Source: Litorimonas sp963972195
Lineage (GTDB): Bacteria > Pseudomonadota > Alphaproteobacteria > Caulobacterales > Maricaulaceae
NCBI GenBank assembly: GCA_963972195.1
Contig: CAXATH010000004.1
Location: forward strand, 1-64,000
DNA: 64,000 nt
Direction: 5' to 3'
A model generated the notes under the pieces. The model did not search any database. It worked only from the letters and a program-made list of their open reading frames with translations, and was not told the origin of the DNA. Below, piece after piece: positions 24,632 to 33,116 of the stretch (positions are counted from its first letter, which is position 1; each line of letters starts with the position of its first letter). A program made the translations under genes and the position numbers.

Positions 24632-25534
24632 ATGACGGCGATGAAATTTACAAAATGGGCTCTTTTATCTGCTGCCGGCATGGCGCTTATCGCTTGCGGC
24701 GGAGCAAACGAGCCGGCTGAGCCTCAAACAAATGAGACAGAGGCGCCTCAAACAGAGGATTCAACGGCGGTTCCGGCTGAAGCCTCCCTTACGCTTTCTG
24801 AAGTGATTGCGGACCCTCGCCGCGGAGACGAAACGGCCCGGGACGAATTTCGTAACCCACAAGAAACACTCGAATTTTTCGAAGTCGGCCCAAATCAACG
24901 CGTCGCAGAAATTTGGCCGGGTTGGTATACGAATATTCTCGCGCCTTATCTGGCAGACAATGACGGGACTTATGTCGCGGTTCAATATCCTGCAGGTGTA
25001 AGCGAGCGTCTGGACGAGCGTATGCAGGCGTTCAAAGACAAATATTCAGACCAGACCGTTTATGGAAATATAGAGTATGGCGGGGTTATGAAGGACTCCG
25101 GCCCTATTTTACCGGCCGAATCCGTCGATACGATCCTCACATTTCGGAACGTACATAACTGGATGGGCGGCGGATATGCGGATCAAGCTTTTGAAGAGTT
25201 TTATGCCGCTTTAAAGCCCGGCGGAATATTGGGTGTTGTCGAGCATAGATTACCTGAAACAGCCTCTCAGGACCCGCGCGGAACTACGGGCTATGTTCAG
25301 GAAAGCTATATCAAGGATATGGCCAAACGCGCCGGATTTGAATTTGTCGCCTCCAGCGAAGTGAATGCCAATCCGAATGATACGGCAGACCACCCTTTCG
25401 GAGTTTGGACATTGCCGCCGAGCTCCAGACTGCCCGAAGACGGATCTGACGAGGCTATTGATTTCGAACCCGAACTCTACAAAAATATCGGGGAAAGCGA
25501 TCGGGCCACACTTAAGTTCCGCAAACCGTTATAG
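24632..25534 (+). CDS. methyltransferase-like lipoprotein (COG4798-type)
   Basis: The start is set at the ATG at 24632 (or 24641), after AGAGAG; the earlier TTG would spoil the signal. The signal ends in a lipobox, ALIACGG, so the protein should be exported and lipid-anchored. An Asp/Glu/Thr-rich linker leads to a class I methyltransferase-like fold: RVAEIWPGWYTNILAPYL (a modified motif I), GTYVAVQYP, SVDTILTFRNVHNWMGGG and ALKPGGILGVVEHR. AdoMet is not expected in the periplasm, so either the enzyme acts in an unusual location or the fold has a new role. About 300 residues; stands alone in its transcript. Confidence 0.72.
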   Translation: MTAMKFTKWALLSAAGMALIACGGANEPAEPQTNETEAPQTEDSTAVPAEASLTLSEVIADPRRGDETARDEFRNPQETLEFFEVGPNQRVAEIWPGWYTNILAPYLADNDGTYVAVQYPAGVSERLDERMQAFKDKYSDQTVYGNIEYGGVMKDSGPILPAESVDTILTFRNVHNWMGGGYADQAFEEFYAALKPGGILGVVEHRLPETASQDPRGTTGYVQESYIKDMAKRAGFEFVASSEVNANPNDTADHPFGVWTLPPSSRLPEDGSDEAIDFEPELYKNIGESDRATLKFRKPL

Positions 25535-25626
25535 GCTCTATGCAAATCTAAGGGCGAAAAAGGACTCGCCCTGCCCTGGCCTTTCCGCCTACACTCGCAT
25601 TAAATAAGACCCAGAAGGATGTTAAA

Positions 25627-25920
25627 ATGGAAAATTCTGAAATCGCCACAAAGATGACTGAAGCTCTAGAAAAAGCCGGGGGCATCGATAAATCCGTGAA
25701 ATTTGACTTTAACGGTGAGGGTTCAGTTTGGGCTCAGGGAACGTCTGCCGAAGTCTCTGACAAAGACGCTGACTGCGTGATCAACGTCGACAAAGCCGAC
25801 TTTATTTCTCTAGCTAAAGGCGAAATGGACCCGATGATGGCCTTTATGTCTGGCAAACTGAAGGTCACGGGCGACATGTCAGTTGCTATGGGTCTGCAAA
25901 GTATTTTTTCGAATATGTAA
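25627..25920 (+). CDS. SCP2 sterol-carrier-type protein
   Basis: A 97-residue SCP2 domain protein, cytoplasmic and without signal peptide. SCP2 proteins form a lipid-binding pocket with a five-stranded sheet. Typical features are VKFDFNGEGSVWAQG, ADCVINVDKADFISLAKGEMDPMMAFMSGKLKVTGDMSVAM, including the DPMxAFMSGKLK helix. AGAAGGAT lies 5 bases before the ATG. It is followed 50 bp later by a lysophospholipase-like hydrolase on the same strand, which suggests lipid trafficking or turnover. Confidence 0.92.
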   Translation: MENSEIATKMTEALEKAGGIDKSVKFDFNGEGSVWAQGTSAEVSDKDADCVINVDKADFISLAKGEMDPMMAFMSGKLKVTGDMSVAMGLQSIFSNM

Positions 25921-25940
25921 AATTGTTTGTTTTGTTCTGA

Positions 25941-25970
25941 CCGGAGTCAAAACTCCGGCGCAGGCTTTTT
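25941..25970 (+). terminator. hairpin between SCP2 and hydrolase genes
   Basis: A perfect 7-bp stem, CCGGAGT-caaa-ACTCCGG, is followed 7 bases later by a short T run and then directly by the ATG of the hydrolase. It could be a weak terminator, an attenuator or a structure that controls translation of the downstream gene, which lacks a clear ribosome site. Confidence 0.4.
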
Positions 25971-26942
25971 ATGCAACATGATACACTGCCATTTGAGTCC
26001 GCCGAGATTATTCAGCCCGGAGGAAGGCTCCTCCCTACAGGCATGGAGACTCGGGCAAAAACTTATTTTGTCGAGGGCAAAGACGGCATTAAACTCCGCG
26101 TTTTACTGGCTCTGCCAGAAACGCACAGCCCGCGAGGAACAATTCTTTTTTGCCCGGGCCGAACGGAATTCATAGAAAAATATCTGGAATCTATCGCGGA
26201 TCTGACAAGCCGCGGCTTTTGCGTCCTGATGATGGATCCAAGGGGGCAGGGCCTCTCAGACCGGGTTTTGCCGGATAAACTAAAAAGCTATATTGACAGT
26301 TTTCAAACCTATGCCGATGATCTGGCCGAGGTCTGTTCACACTTCGAAGATTTCCTGCCGCGTCCATATGTGGCTATGGGTCATTCCATGGGCGGCACGG
26401 TTGTCTTGCATGCCATTATAAGCGGCGTCCTTGCGCCTTCAGCTGTCATTTGCAGCGCCCCCATGCTTGGCCTTTTTGATCTTGAGACCACCTTCATGCG
26501 GTGGACGATTTCCGTTTTGTCCAAACTTGGGCTCGCAGAAAAAAACCTTCCTTTCCAAACCCAACGAAATGGAATGCCTGTTTCGTTCAGCGCCAACAAA
26601 TTAACGACAGACAAAGACCGATATAGAATTTGGGCAAGCTATTTCCAAAGCGTTCCGCGTTTGAGAGTGGGACAACCGACCTTTGGGTGGATCAGCGCCG
26701 CGCTCTCTTCAATGTCATATGTAAACCGGAACGCTGAAAATCTGAGGGTTCCGGGATTAATGGTGGCGGCCGGAGCTGACCCGATTGTCGACCCAAGCTC
26801 TGTCGAGGAGTTCGCGAAAAATGCCGGGGTCAAGTATGACGTTATTCCCGGCGCCCTGCATGAGTTGTTTCTCGAGCGAGATAGTTACCGCACAAAGTTT
26901 TTCACTCTGATCGATGAGTTTTTGGAAGAAGAGGGCCTTTGA
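25971..26942 (+). CDS. alpha/beta hydrolase, lysophospholipase-like
   Basis: A 323-residue alpha/beta hydrolase of the PldB/monoacylglycerol lipase group. The oxyanion and nucleophile region is AMGHSMGGTVVL, where Ser is the nucleophile (GHSMGG). The acid is likely in PGLMVAAGADPIVD, and the His is in VIPGALHELFLERDSYR. The strand RGTILFCPGRTEFIEKY is the first cap-proximal segment. No signal peptide is seen, so it is probably cytoplasmic. It is preceded by the SCP2 gene and a hairpin, and converges with a phosphatase gene with only 15 bp between stops. Confidence 0.9.
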   Translation: MQHDTLPFESAEIIQPGGRLLPTGMETRAKTYFVEGKDGIKLRVLLALPETHSPRGTILFCPGRTEFIEKYLESIADLTSRGFCVLMMDPRGQGLSDRVLPDKLKSYIDSFQTYADDLAEVCSHFEDFLPRPYVAMGHSMGGTVVLHAIISGVLAPSAVICSAPMLGLFDLETTFMRWTISVLSKLGLAEKNLPFQTQRNGMPVSFSANKLTTDKDRYRIWASYFQSVPRLRVGQPTFGWISAALSSMSYVNRNAENLRVPGLMVAAGADPIVDPSSVEEFAKNAGVKYDVIPGALHELFLERDSYRTKFFTLIDEFLEEEGL

Positions 26943-26957
26943 TTACCGACCTTCTTA

Positions 26958-27782
26958 TCAGGCCGGGTCCATGGCCCGCCCGAGATAGGTGTATAGCTCC
27001 GGCAGCAAAGCCGCATCGCTCACTGCAACCACTCGCCCCCCATTTACGGCAGACCCACCTTCCCAATTTGTCAGGCGTCCGCCGGCGCCTTCGACCACAG
27101 GCATAAGTGCCCGGACGTCACAGGGCTTCATCAGGGCCTCAATAATTATATTCATGCGCCCTTCGGATAAGAGGCCATAGCCCAAAGCATCCAAACCTAA
27201 TCTGGAAAATCTCACGCCCCGCCGGATAATATTATATGCTGCCAGCTCTCCCGGCTTCAGCATCGCCAGAGGCTCTGTACAGCCAAGAATAGCCTCTTGT
27301 AGACTTGCGCAATTTTCTGCTTTCAAAGGACTGGAAGTCCCTTTTTCAAGGCACCAAGCCTCTTTTTTACCGCCGTAAATACGTCCGAAATATTGTTTAT
27401 CCAAAGCCGCCACATCTATGAGACCGAGAACAGGCTCGCCGTCATAGGACAAAGCAATTAGTGTACTCCAGACCGGGACGCCTGCAATAAATGCGCGCGT
27501 TCCGTCAATGGGATCCAGCGTCCAGGAAAAGGCATTTGTGCCTGAATGGTCTTCAAACTCCTCTCCTTCGATGCTGTCATCGGGAAAGGCTTTTAAAATA
27601 AGCGACCGTAATACTTTCTCGGCGTCTTTATCGGCTTTGGTTACTGGGTCGTAATCCGATCCGAGCGATTTATTTTCAATTCCTTCAGGGTTTGAGAAAA
27701 GCGGCAGAGTTATAGCTCGGGCCGCTTCGGCCAATTCAGGAAGAAAAGAAAGACGGCTGTCAATTTCGGCTTTTACGGTCAT
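26958..27782 (-). CDS. inositol-monophosphatase family, histidinol-phosphatase-like
   Basis: The start is the ATG at 27782 (MTVKAEIDSRL), giving 274 residues. The metal-binding core has DYDPVTKADKDAEKVLR, IEGEEFEDHSG, WTLDPIDGTRAFIAGVP and the distal CDVRALMPVVEGAGG, all typical of the IMPase fold. The GVPVW segment and overall length fit the HisN-type histidinol-phosphatases of alphaproteobacteria, which finish histidine synthesis. Inositol monophosphatase remains possible. It sits between the hydrolase and the XRE regulator, with no histidine genes around it. Confidence 0.88.
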   Translation of the reverse strand: MTVKAEIDSRLSFLPELAEAARAITLPLFSNPEGIENKSLGSDYDPVTKADKDAEKVLRSLILKAFPDDSIEGEEFEDHSGTNAFSWTLDPIDGTRAFIAGVPVWSTLIALSYDGEPVLGLIDVAALDKQYFGRIYGGKKEAWCLEKGTSSPLKAENCASLQEAILGCTEPLAMLKPGELAAYNIIRRGVRFSRLGLDALGYGLLSEGRMNIIIEALMKPCDVRALMPVVEGAGGRLTNWEGGSAVNGGRVVAVSDAALLPELYTYLGRAMDPA

Positions 27783-27833
27783 CCTCAAAGGCTAGCATGA
27801 CCGTCCGGGCTAACAAACAGCTTTATAAAAAAG

Positions 27834-28238
27834 CTACCGAGCCACGAGCCGAAGATTCGGTTTTGTATTCGCTTCGAGTGACTTGGCGAGATCCAATAAG
27901 TGTTTTCGCGGGGTTTCTCCCATGGAATAATAGGCTCTGACCAGATCCATTGTTTCTTTCTTCGACAGAACATCTGGAGCAATTACGTCCGGGTCCGGTG
28001 CATTAAATAATGGATCATTCGAAGAGAGGCCTTCGTAAAAATACTGGATCGGAACTGAAAGCGCTTCCGAAAGCTCGAAGAGACGCGCCGCTGAAACACG
28101 ATTTGCGCCGCATTCATACTTTTGGATTTGCTGGAAACGGATACCAACTTGTTCGGCCAGACTTTGTTGTGTCAGGCCCAAAAGCCGGCGACGGCGGCGA
28201 AGGCGTTTGCCGACATGAAGGTCAATATTATTGGTCAT
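27834..28238 (-). CDS. XRE/HTH_3 family transcriptional regulator
   Basis: The start is the ATG at 28238 with AGGGTG six bases upstream; 134 residues. The helix-turn-helix near residues 8-65 is GKRLRRRRRLLGLTQQSLAEQVGIRFQQIQKYECGANRVSAARLFELSEALSV, close to the SinR-like regulators widespread in alphaproteobacteria. The C-terminal half (IAPDVLSKKETMDLVRAYYSMGETPRKHLLDLAKSLE, about residues 80-125) is the conserved tail of that group. Its targets are not apparent. It points the same way as the phosphatase gene and is 51 bp upstream of it. Confidence 0.88.
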   Translation of the reverse strand: MTNNIDLHVGKRLRRRRRLLGLTQQSLAEQVGIRFQQIQKYECGANRVSAARLFELSEALSVPIQYFYEGLSSNDPLFNAPDPDVIAPDVLSKKETMDLVRAYYSMGETPRKHLLDLAKSLEANTKPNLRLVAR

Positions 28239-28474
28239 TTTTTTCACCCTATTTGCGTTGCCCTATTTCAAGAGCAAGTGCTGTGCCAAAACGACGATTC
28301 TGAGCTTGGAAAATTCCCCTGCGGGTTGTTCGCGTAAAAAAAGCACGAATTTTTCCCTTTTCACCTCAGGGCAGGCCGAAAAGTTTGACATGTTTCGCGT
28401 GATATTTGAATTTTTGAATTTTGACTGTTTCAAATCGATACAATTTAACAGCTTGGCGAACTCAAAACCTTTGA

Positions 28475-29353
28475 TTACTGGGCTGCCCGGCTATTGGGCA
28501 CAAATGAACGGATAATAGACTCTATTATACGGGTCATATCCTCAGCTAAGCAATCATACCCCTTTTTCGGCGCCAGTGTGACGGGATTGAGATATAAATC
28601 CCGGTTTATCTCTATCTGAATAGCTTCAATGCCAATATTGGGACGGCCATAATGCTCCGTGACGTAACCTCCCGCATAAGGATAGTTTGTTGAGACCGAA
28701 TAACCCGCTGCACGAAAAATTCCCTGAATGCGTGCAAGCGTATCTGGGTGGCAGGATTTGCCGAACCGGTCTCCCAAAATGATATCGGGTCGCCTGGAAC
28801 CCATCGGCGAAAACCCAGGCATGGAATGACAATCTATCAAGAGCGCCTGCCCGAATCTATTGACGCAGTCTGAAATCAAATCTTGCAAGGCATCATGATA
28901 CGGTTTGTAAAGCCGGGCGAGACGCAAACGTAAGACATCTTGATCTGGGGACCGCCGATAAATTGCAGTGGTCTCGTTTATATGAGTCGGAATGACGCCC
29001 AACCCCGCTTGGGCGCGGACGCTGCACTTCTTCGGACTGTCACACCAGTCAGGCGGAATTTCATCTTCGCTGCGATTAACATCCACAAAGCACCTTGGGA
29101 ACCGAGCGGAAAGCAATGGCGCGCCGGCGTCAACACAAGGCGCGAAAAGTTTATCAACGAAAATGTCTTCGTTTTTTCGTAGTTGGGCGATACTTAGCGC
29201 AGACCGTTCAATAAAGCTTTGCGGATAGATATTGCCGGAGTGGGGAGAGGCGAAAAGAACCGCGGCGCGCCAGTGTTTAGGGCGCAGGAGCTTGCAGGCC
29301 GGGGTCAAAACCCTCAGACTGTCATGCTCCAGCTCATATGCCGACCTCACCAT
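28475..29353 (-). CDS. N-formylglutamate amidohydrolase family protein
   Basis: The start is the ATG at 29353, preceded by TAAGGGA; an open extension further upstream overlaps cpdR and is not protein-like. The 292-residue product has the family core: LFASPHSGNIYP (metal-binding His and catalytic region), TYYP-type loop YPYAGGYVTEHYG, LIDCHSMPG with Asp/His, and EIQINRDLYL. The family removes formyl groups in histidine breakdown, or acts in related amide hydrolysis. No hut genes are nearby, so substrate is open. It is divergent from cpdR. Confidence 0.85.
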   Translation of the reverse strand: MVRSAYELEHDSLRVLTPACKLLRPKHWRAAVLFASPHSGNIYPQSFIERSALSIAQLRKNEDIFVDKLFAPCVDAGAPLLSARFPRCFVDVNRSEDEIPPDWCDSPKKCSVRAQAGLGVIPTHINETTAIYRRSPDQDVLRLRLARLYKPYHDALQDLISDCVNRFGQALLIDCHSMPGFSPMGSRRPDIILGDRFGKSCHPDTLARIQGIFRAAGYSVSTNYPYAGGYVTEHYGRPNIGIEAIQIEINRDLYLNPVTLAPKKGYDCLAEDMTRIIESIIRSFVPNSRAAQ

Positions 29354-29521
29354 AATTCCCTTATAGCGCATAAATCGCGCAGACGTTATAGAAAGTATTA
29401 ATATTACCCACGTAGCACCCAAATGAGTATATTTCGAGGCAGCTGGCAGAATTCCTGCATAGGAAAGCAATCGAATGGGCGCTAAAGTTGGATTTAGATA
29501 GGTAAACCCTAGGGACAAAAT

Positions 29522-29881
29522 ATGGCGACTATACTTTATGCCGAAGATGATGATGCAATGCGCAAGTTTTTCGAGAAGGCCTTGGAAAAAGCCGGACATC
29601 AGGTCATTGCCTGTTCTGACGGAGAACGTGCCCTGAGGGCTTTGAAATTTGCGGACGGTGCATTTGATATGCTGCTGACCGATATTATGATGCCCGGTCT
29701 GGACGGAATTGAACTCGCCAAACAGGCCGAAGTCTTATCTCCCGGCATTAAAATCATGTTTATTACCGGATTTGCCGCTGTTGCGATGAGCGATGAGAAA
29801 GCATCTGAAACAACAGTTTTGTCAAAACCTGTTCATTTACGTCAGCTCGTCGCCGAAGTAGATCGGCTTATCGCGGCCTAA
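29522..29881 (+). CDS. cpdR: CpdR-type single-domain response regulator
   Basis: A 119-residue stand-alone receiver domain very like CpdR of Caulobacter. The acidic pocket is AEDDDAM, the phosphoacceptor Asp54 is in LLTDIMMPG, the Thr/Ser switch is FITG and the Lys is in VLSKPVH. Known role in Caulobacter: unphosphorylated CpdR adapts ClpXP at the pole and promotes proteolysis of CtrA and other substrates; the CckA-ChpT relay phosphorylates and disables it. The sequence ends in RLIAA. AGGGAC precedes the ATG. This is one of the best lineage markers in the window. It is followed 111 bp later by the autotransporter gene, with no functional link proven. Confidence 0.9.
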   Translation: MATILYAEDDDAMRKFFEKALEKAGHQVIACSDGERALRALKFADGAFDMLLTDIMMPGLDGIELAKQAEVLSPGIKIMFITGFAAVAMSDEKASETTVLSKPVHLRQLVAEVDRLIAA

Positions 29882-29992
29882 TATTACGGGTCAAATTTTT
29901 TGAAATAATTTTTAGAAAAGCGCACCCAAACCCCTCATCTCTTCGTAACTCTTAGGCAAGTTCCATTTGCGTAATCACTGAGAGGACAGAAA

Positions 29993-32299
29993 ATGAGAAG
30001 ATTTTTAACAGGAACGATATCGGCGGGCGCCCTCGCTATTTCTTTAATGACAGCCGCTCCGGCATTTGCCGATCCAACCCCGGATTGTAATACGGGCGAT
30101 GTAGATCCAACGTCTCTGGAATGCGGCGTAGATTCTAATGCGGACGGCTCAGACGCGACGGCAGTCGGAACGGAATCGAATGCAGAAGGTCCTTCTACAA
30201 CCGCGTTAGGCGGTGAAAGCAATGCTGTAGGGATTGCCGCAACAGCTGTAGGCTGGCAGGCAAATGCTGAAGGCGAACGCGCACATGCGGTCGGTCATTT
30301 GGCTAATGCTCAAGGTTTGCGCACTCTCGCCGTCGGCGAAGCTGCCACAGCAGACGGAACTGAAGCCACTGCCGTAGGCAACCAAGCAACAGCAACCGGC
30401 GTCGACGCGACCTCCTTCGGCACAATGGCCAACGCGAATGGTAACTCCACGACAGCTGTCGGCGGTGAATCCAATGCAGATGGTCTGGCGGCAACCGCTT
30501 TCGGTTGGCAGTCAAATGCAGAAGGTGAACGCGCCCACGCAGTTGGCCACCTAGCCAATGCACAAGGCCTCCGCACTCTAGCCGTTGGTGAAGCGGCAAG
30601 CGCTGTGGGCGAACAAGCCACAGCCGTCGGTAACCAAGCAACTGCAACAGGCGTTGACGCAACCTCTTTCGGCACCATGGCCGAGGCGAATGGTAACTCC
30701 ACGACAGCAGTCGGCGGAGAATCCGAAGCAACTGGCCCAGGCTCAACCGCGATTGGTTGGCAGTCCACCGCCAGAGGTGACCAAGCCCATGCTTTTGGCC
30801 ATCAGTCCCGCGCAATCGGTGACTTGTCTTTGGCTGTTGGTGAAGATGCCAACGCTCAAACCGCCAACTCGACGGCTATTGGTAATTTAAGTATCGCGAA
30901 CGGTACCGACGCTTTGGCAATTGGTGATGAGGCCCGCGCTGCAGGAACATCCACAACAGCCGTTGGCGGCGAAGCGACCGCTTTTGGTACAGCCGCAACC
31001 GCTTTTGGTTGGCAGTCAAATGCAAGAGGCGAACGCGCCCATGCAATGGGTCATCTCGCCAATGCAAACGGCCTTCGTAGTCTGGCCGTTGGCGAGGCCG
31101 CTAACGCTGTTGGCGAGCAGGCCTCAGCTGTTGGTAATCAAGCGTCAGCAACAGGCGTCGATGCTACATCATTTGGTACTATGGCTAATGCAAACGGTAA
31201 TTCCACGACAGCTGTCGGCGGCGAATCCAATGCAGACGGTCTGGCAGCAACTGCTTTCGGTTGGCAGTCTTCCGCAACGGCGGAACGCGCTCATGCATTT
31301 GGTCACTTGGCCAGTGCCTCCGGAGTACGCTCTACAGCCGTTGGTGAAGCCGCTACAGCAGAAGGCCTTGAAAGTATCGCTCTCGGCAATCAATCTTCCG
31401 CAGACGGTCCGGACGCTATCGCAATCGGTACAATGACGACAGCCTCAGGTCCGTCCACAACGGTTGTCGGTGGTGAATCCACCGCAATGGGTCCAGGTGC
31501 AACAGCGATTGGTTGGCGCGCAATGGCGACAGCCGAACGCGCTCAAGCTTTCGGTCACTTGGCCCAAGCATCCGGTGTCCGTTCATTGGCTGTTGGTGAG
31601 GGCGCCGTTGCAAGCGGCGATACATCAACTGCCATTGGTAACCTGTCTAGTGCAGGGTTCGGAAACTCAACAGCGATCGGTAACGGCGCAACAACTACGC
31701 GTAACAATCAGATAGCGCTTGGTACGAGTGTGAATACCTATACCTTTGCGGGTCTAACTTCCGCAACGAGTACGGCGGCTCAAACCGGCGATATCGGACT
31801 TGTTACCACAGACCGTAACGGCAATATTGCAGCAGACTTCTCGCTGCAAAATGGACAAGCCGCTAATGGTGCCGCCATCCAGAACAACTCAGCGGCCATT
31901 ATGACAAATGCTTCCGCAATTAATGCGAACGCAATGGGGATCAACTCCAACACGGCTGCGATCAATTCTACGAACGCTGCTTTGGCCAACACCAATGCTG
32001 CTGTCGCTTTAAACACTGCAGCAATCGACTCAAACTCCGCGCAGATCAGCCAGAACATTGATGGTATTCTGGATAACCGCGCAGGGATTGCGGCCGCTTT
32101 AGCACTCGACAATGCCTATGTTCCGCTTACGCAAACATATGCTGTTTCAGGTGGCTTTGGTTATTATGATGATGAGACAGCCTTCGCAGGTAGTGTTGCT
32201 TATCGTATGAACCAGAACTTCCAAGTAAGTGGTGCGGTCACAACGGGCGTTGATAACGGGTCCACCGGCGCCCGCGCTGGTTTCCAAGCGAGCTGGTAG
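29993..32299 (+). CDS. trimeric autotransporter adhesin (YadA/type Vc)
   Basis: A 768-residue surface adhesin. A signal peptide (MRRFLTGTISAGALAISLMTAAPAFA) leads into a head of 14-residue left-handed repeats with the YadA signature (xAxAxGxxxxxxx). The head spans about residues 51-580 and is ordered into six superrepeats of six 14-mers each. A neck-like NNQIALGTSVNTYTFAGLTSATS follows, then an Asn/Ala-rich coiled coil (about 620-700). The C-terminal ~65 residues are the YadA anchor (YAVSGGFGYYDDE ... AGFQASW), giving four beta strands per subunit and an aromatic terminus. The protein should trimerise in the outer membrane and bind surfaces. AGAGGAC precedes the ATG. The repeat DNA is prone to copy-number change. 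Confidence 0.93.
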   Translation: MRRFLTGTISAGALAISLMTAAPAFADPTPDCNTGDVDPTSLECGVDSNADGSDATAVGTESNAEGPSTTALGGESNAVGIAATAVGWQANAEGERAHAVGHLANAQGLRTLAVGEAATADGTEATAVGNQATATGVDATSFGTMANANGNSTTAVGGESNADGLAATAFGWQSNAEGERAHAVGHLANAQGLRTLAVGEAASAVGEQATAVGNQATATGVDATSFGTMAEANGNSTTAVGGESEATGPGSTAIGWQSTARGDQAHAFGHQSRAIGDLSLAVGEDANAQTANSTAIGNLSIANGTDALAIGDEARAAGTSTTAVGGEATAFGTAATAFGWQSNARGERAHAMGHLANANGLRSLAVGEAANAVGEQASAVGNQASATGVDATSFGTMANANGNSTTAVGGESNADGLAATAFGWQSSATAERAHAFGHLASASGVRSTAVGEAATAEGLESIALGNQSSADGPDAIAIGTMTTASGPSTTVVGGESTAMGPGATAIGWRAMATAERAQAFGHLAQASGVRSLAVGEGAVASGDTSTAIGNLSSAGFGNSTAIGNGATTTRNNQIALGTSVNTYTFAGLTSATSTAAQTGDIGLVTTDRNGNIAADFSLQNGQAANGAAIQNNSAAIMTNASAINANAMGINSNTAAINSTNAALANTNAAVALNTAAIDSNSAQISQNIDGILDNRAGIAAALALDNAYVPLTQTYAVSGGFGYYDDETAFAGSVAYRMNQNFQVSGAVTTGVDNGSTGARAGFQASW
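30185..31699 (+). repeat. six-fold 252-bp superrepeat in the adhesin gene
   Basis: The head is built from 84-residue (252-bp) units that each hold six 14-residue repeats in fixed order: STTAVGGE, ATAFGWQ, RAHAVGHL, LRTLAVGE, ATAVGNQ, DATSFGTM. Unit starts fall near 30185, 30437, 30689, 30941, 31193 and 31445. Units 1, 2, 4 and 5 are close to each other; units 3 and 6 are more diverged. Confidence 0.85.
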
Positions 32300-32343
32300 T
32301 CAGCCCTTAAAGAGCTCCCACCTTGTGGGAGCATGAATATCTA

Positions 32344-32371
32344 CCTCGGCCTTTCAGGCCGGGGTTTTTTT
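32344..32371 (+). terminator. Rho-independent terminator
   Basis: A 9-bp stem CCTCGGCCT-ttc-AGGCCGGGG (with one G-T pair) is followed by TTTTTTT. It lies 45 bases past the adhesin stop. A second small hairpin CTCCCACcttGTGGGAG precedes it. Confidence 0.88.
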
Positions 32372-32501
32372 ATTTGCGTGACGCCGGTGCTGTCCATTCT
32401 TGCGTCATGGCAATCAGTTGTCTTTGCTCTGATTTCAATTAGGCTACTCGTCGGAGCAATCAACGCCAGCACGGCAATGTATTTCGGATAAGAATTCTAC
32501 A

Positions 32502-33014
32502 ATGATGAACTTGATAGCCAGAACCATTACGATACCCGCTTTGGGACTTTTTACGGGCATGTCTTTAGCACTCTCGGTCCCGTCACATGCCGCGGCGCAA
32601 TCACAGCAGAGTTCTTCCTCTGCCAGAGCGCCCTCTGTTCCCAGCGACACAGTTTTGGCGCGGCTTGTCTGGTCCACAATGATAGCTTTGGACAACGCCA
32701 ACAGAACAGGGAATTACTCCGTATTACATGCTTTAGGCTCCCCTGCTTTCCAGCAACAGAACCCACCTCAGCAACTCTTTGATAATTTCACATCCTTACG
32801 CCAGAACCGCATTGACGTGGGGCGAACCATTTTCCTGAGCCCCACATATTACATCCCGCCAGCGATATTACAGGATGGAAGCTTACGACTTCGCGGCGGG
32901 TTTGAGGACGGCGCAAAGTCGGTCCGCTTTGATCTTATTTATTCAAATGTAGGCGGAGGGTGGCAGATAAGCGCTATATCTGTCGTCGAAATGGCAGCGT
33001 CTTCTCCGAAATAA
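32502..33014 (+). CDS. secreted hypothetical protein
   Basis: A 170-residue protein with a Sec signal peptide ending near AQSQQ or SHAAA. After a Ser/Pro-rich linker there is a compact domain: LVWSTMIALDNANRTGNYSVLHALGSPAFQQQNPPQQLFDNFTSLRQ, then FLSPTYYIPPAILQDGSLRLRGGFEDGAKSVRFDLIYSNVGGGWQISAISV (shown in two parts, about residues 55-165). The second part has the feel of a NTF2-like or DUF4864-type fold (SVRFDLIYSNVGGGWQI), but I do not assign it. Two in-frame ATG codons start it. A bidirectional terminator lies 50 bases beyond the stop. Confidence 0.7.
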   Translation: MMNLIARTITIPALGLFTGMSLALSVPSHAAAQSQQSSSSARAPSVPSDTVLARLVWSTMIALDNANRTGNYSVLHALGSPAFQQQNPPQQLFDNFTSLRQNRIDVGRTIFLSPTYYIPPAILQDGSLRLRGGFEDGAKSVRFDLIYSNVGGGWQISAISVVEMAASSPK

Positions 33015-33065
33015 AGGCGTCATGCGGCCCCTTTCCTATCTTTGACAAGATGAGACGCTCGTCCA

Positions 33066-33097
33066 TAAAAAAAGCCGCCCAAAAGGCGGCTTTTTAA
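33066..33097. terminator. bidirectional Rho-independent terminator
   Basis: A GCCGCC/GGCGGC stem with a CAAAA loop has seven A on one side and five T on the other. It stops both the plus gene ending at 33014 and the minus gene ending at 33117. Confidence 0.85.
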
Positions 33098-33116
33098 ATT
33101 CAATGTCTAGCTTTTC

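Noticed and set aside
29354..29599. Extended N-terminus of the N-formylglutamate amidohydrolase
   Set aside because: It overlaps cpdR and does not match the family; a good ribosome site precedes the ATG at 29353.
30303..30815. Long minus-strand frames under the adhesin repeats
   Set aside because: They are created by the repeat periodicity of the autotransporter gene and have no protein-like features.
30185..31699. CRISPR-like periodicity
   Set aside because: The regular repeats are coding 14-residue head repeats in frame, not repeats with unique spacers.
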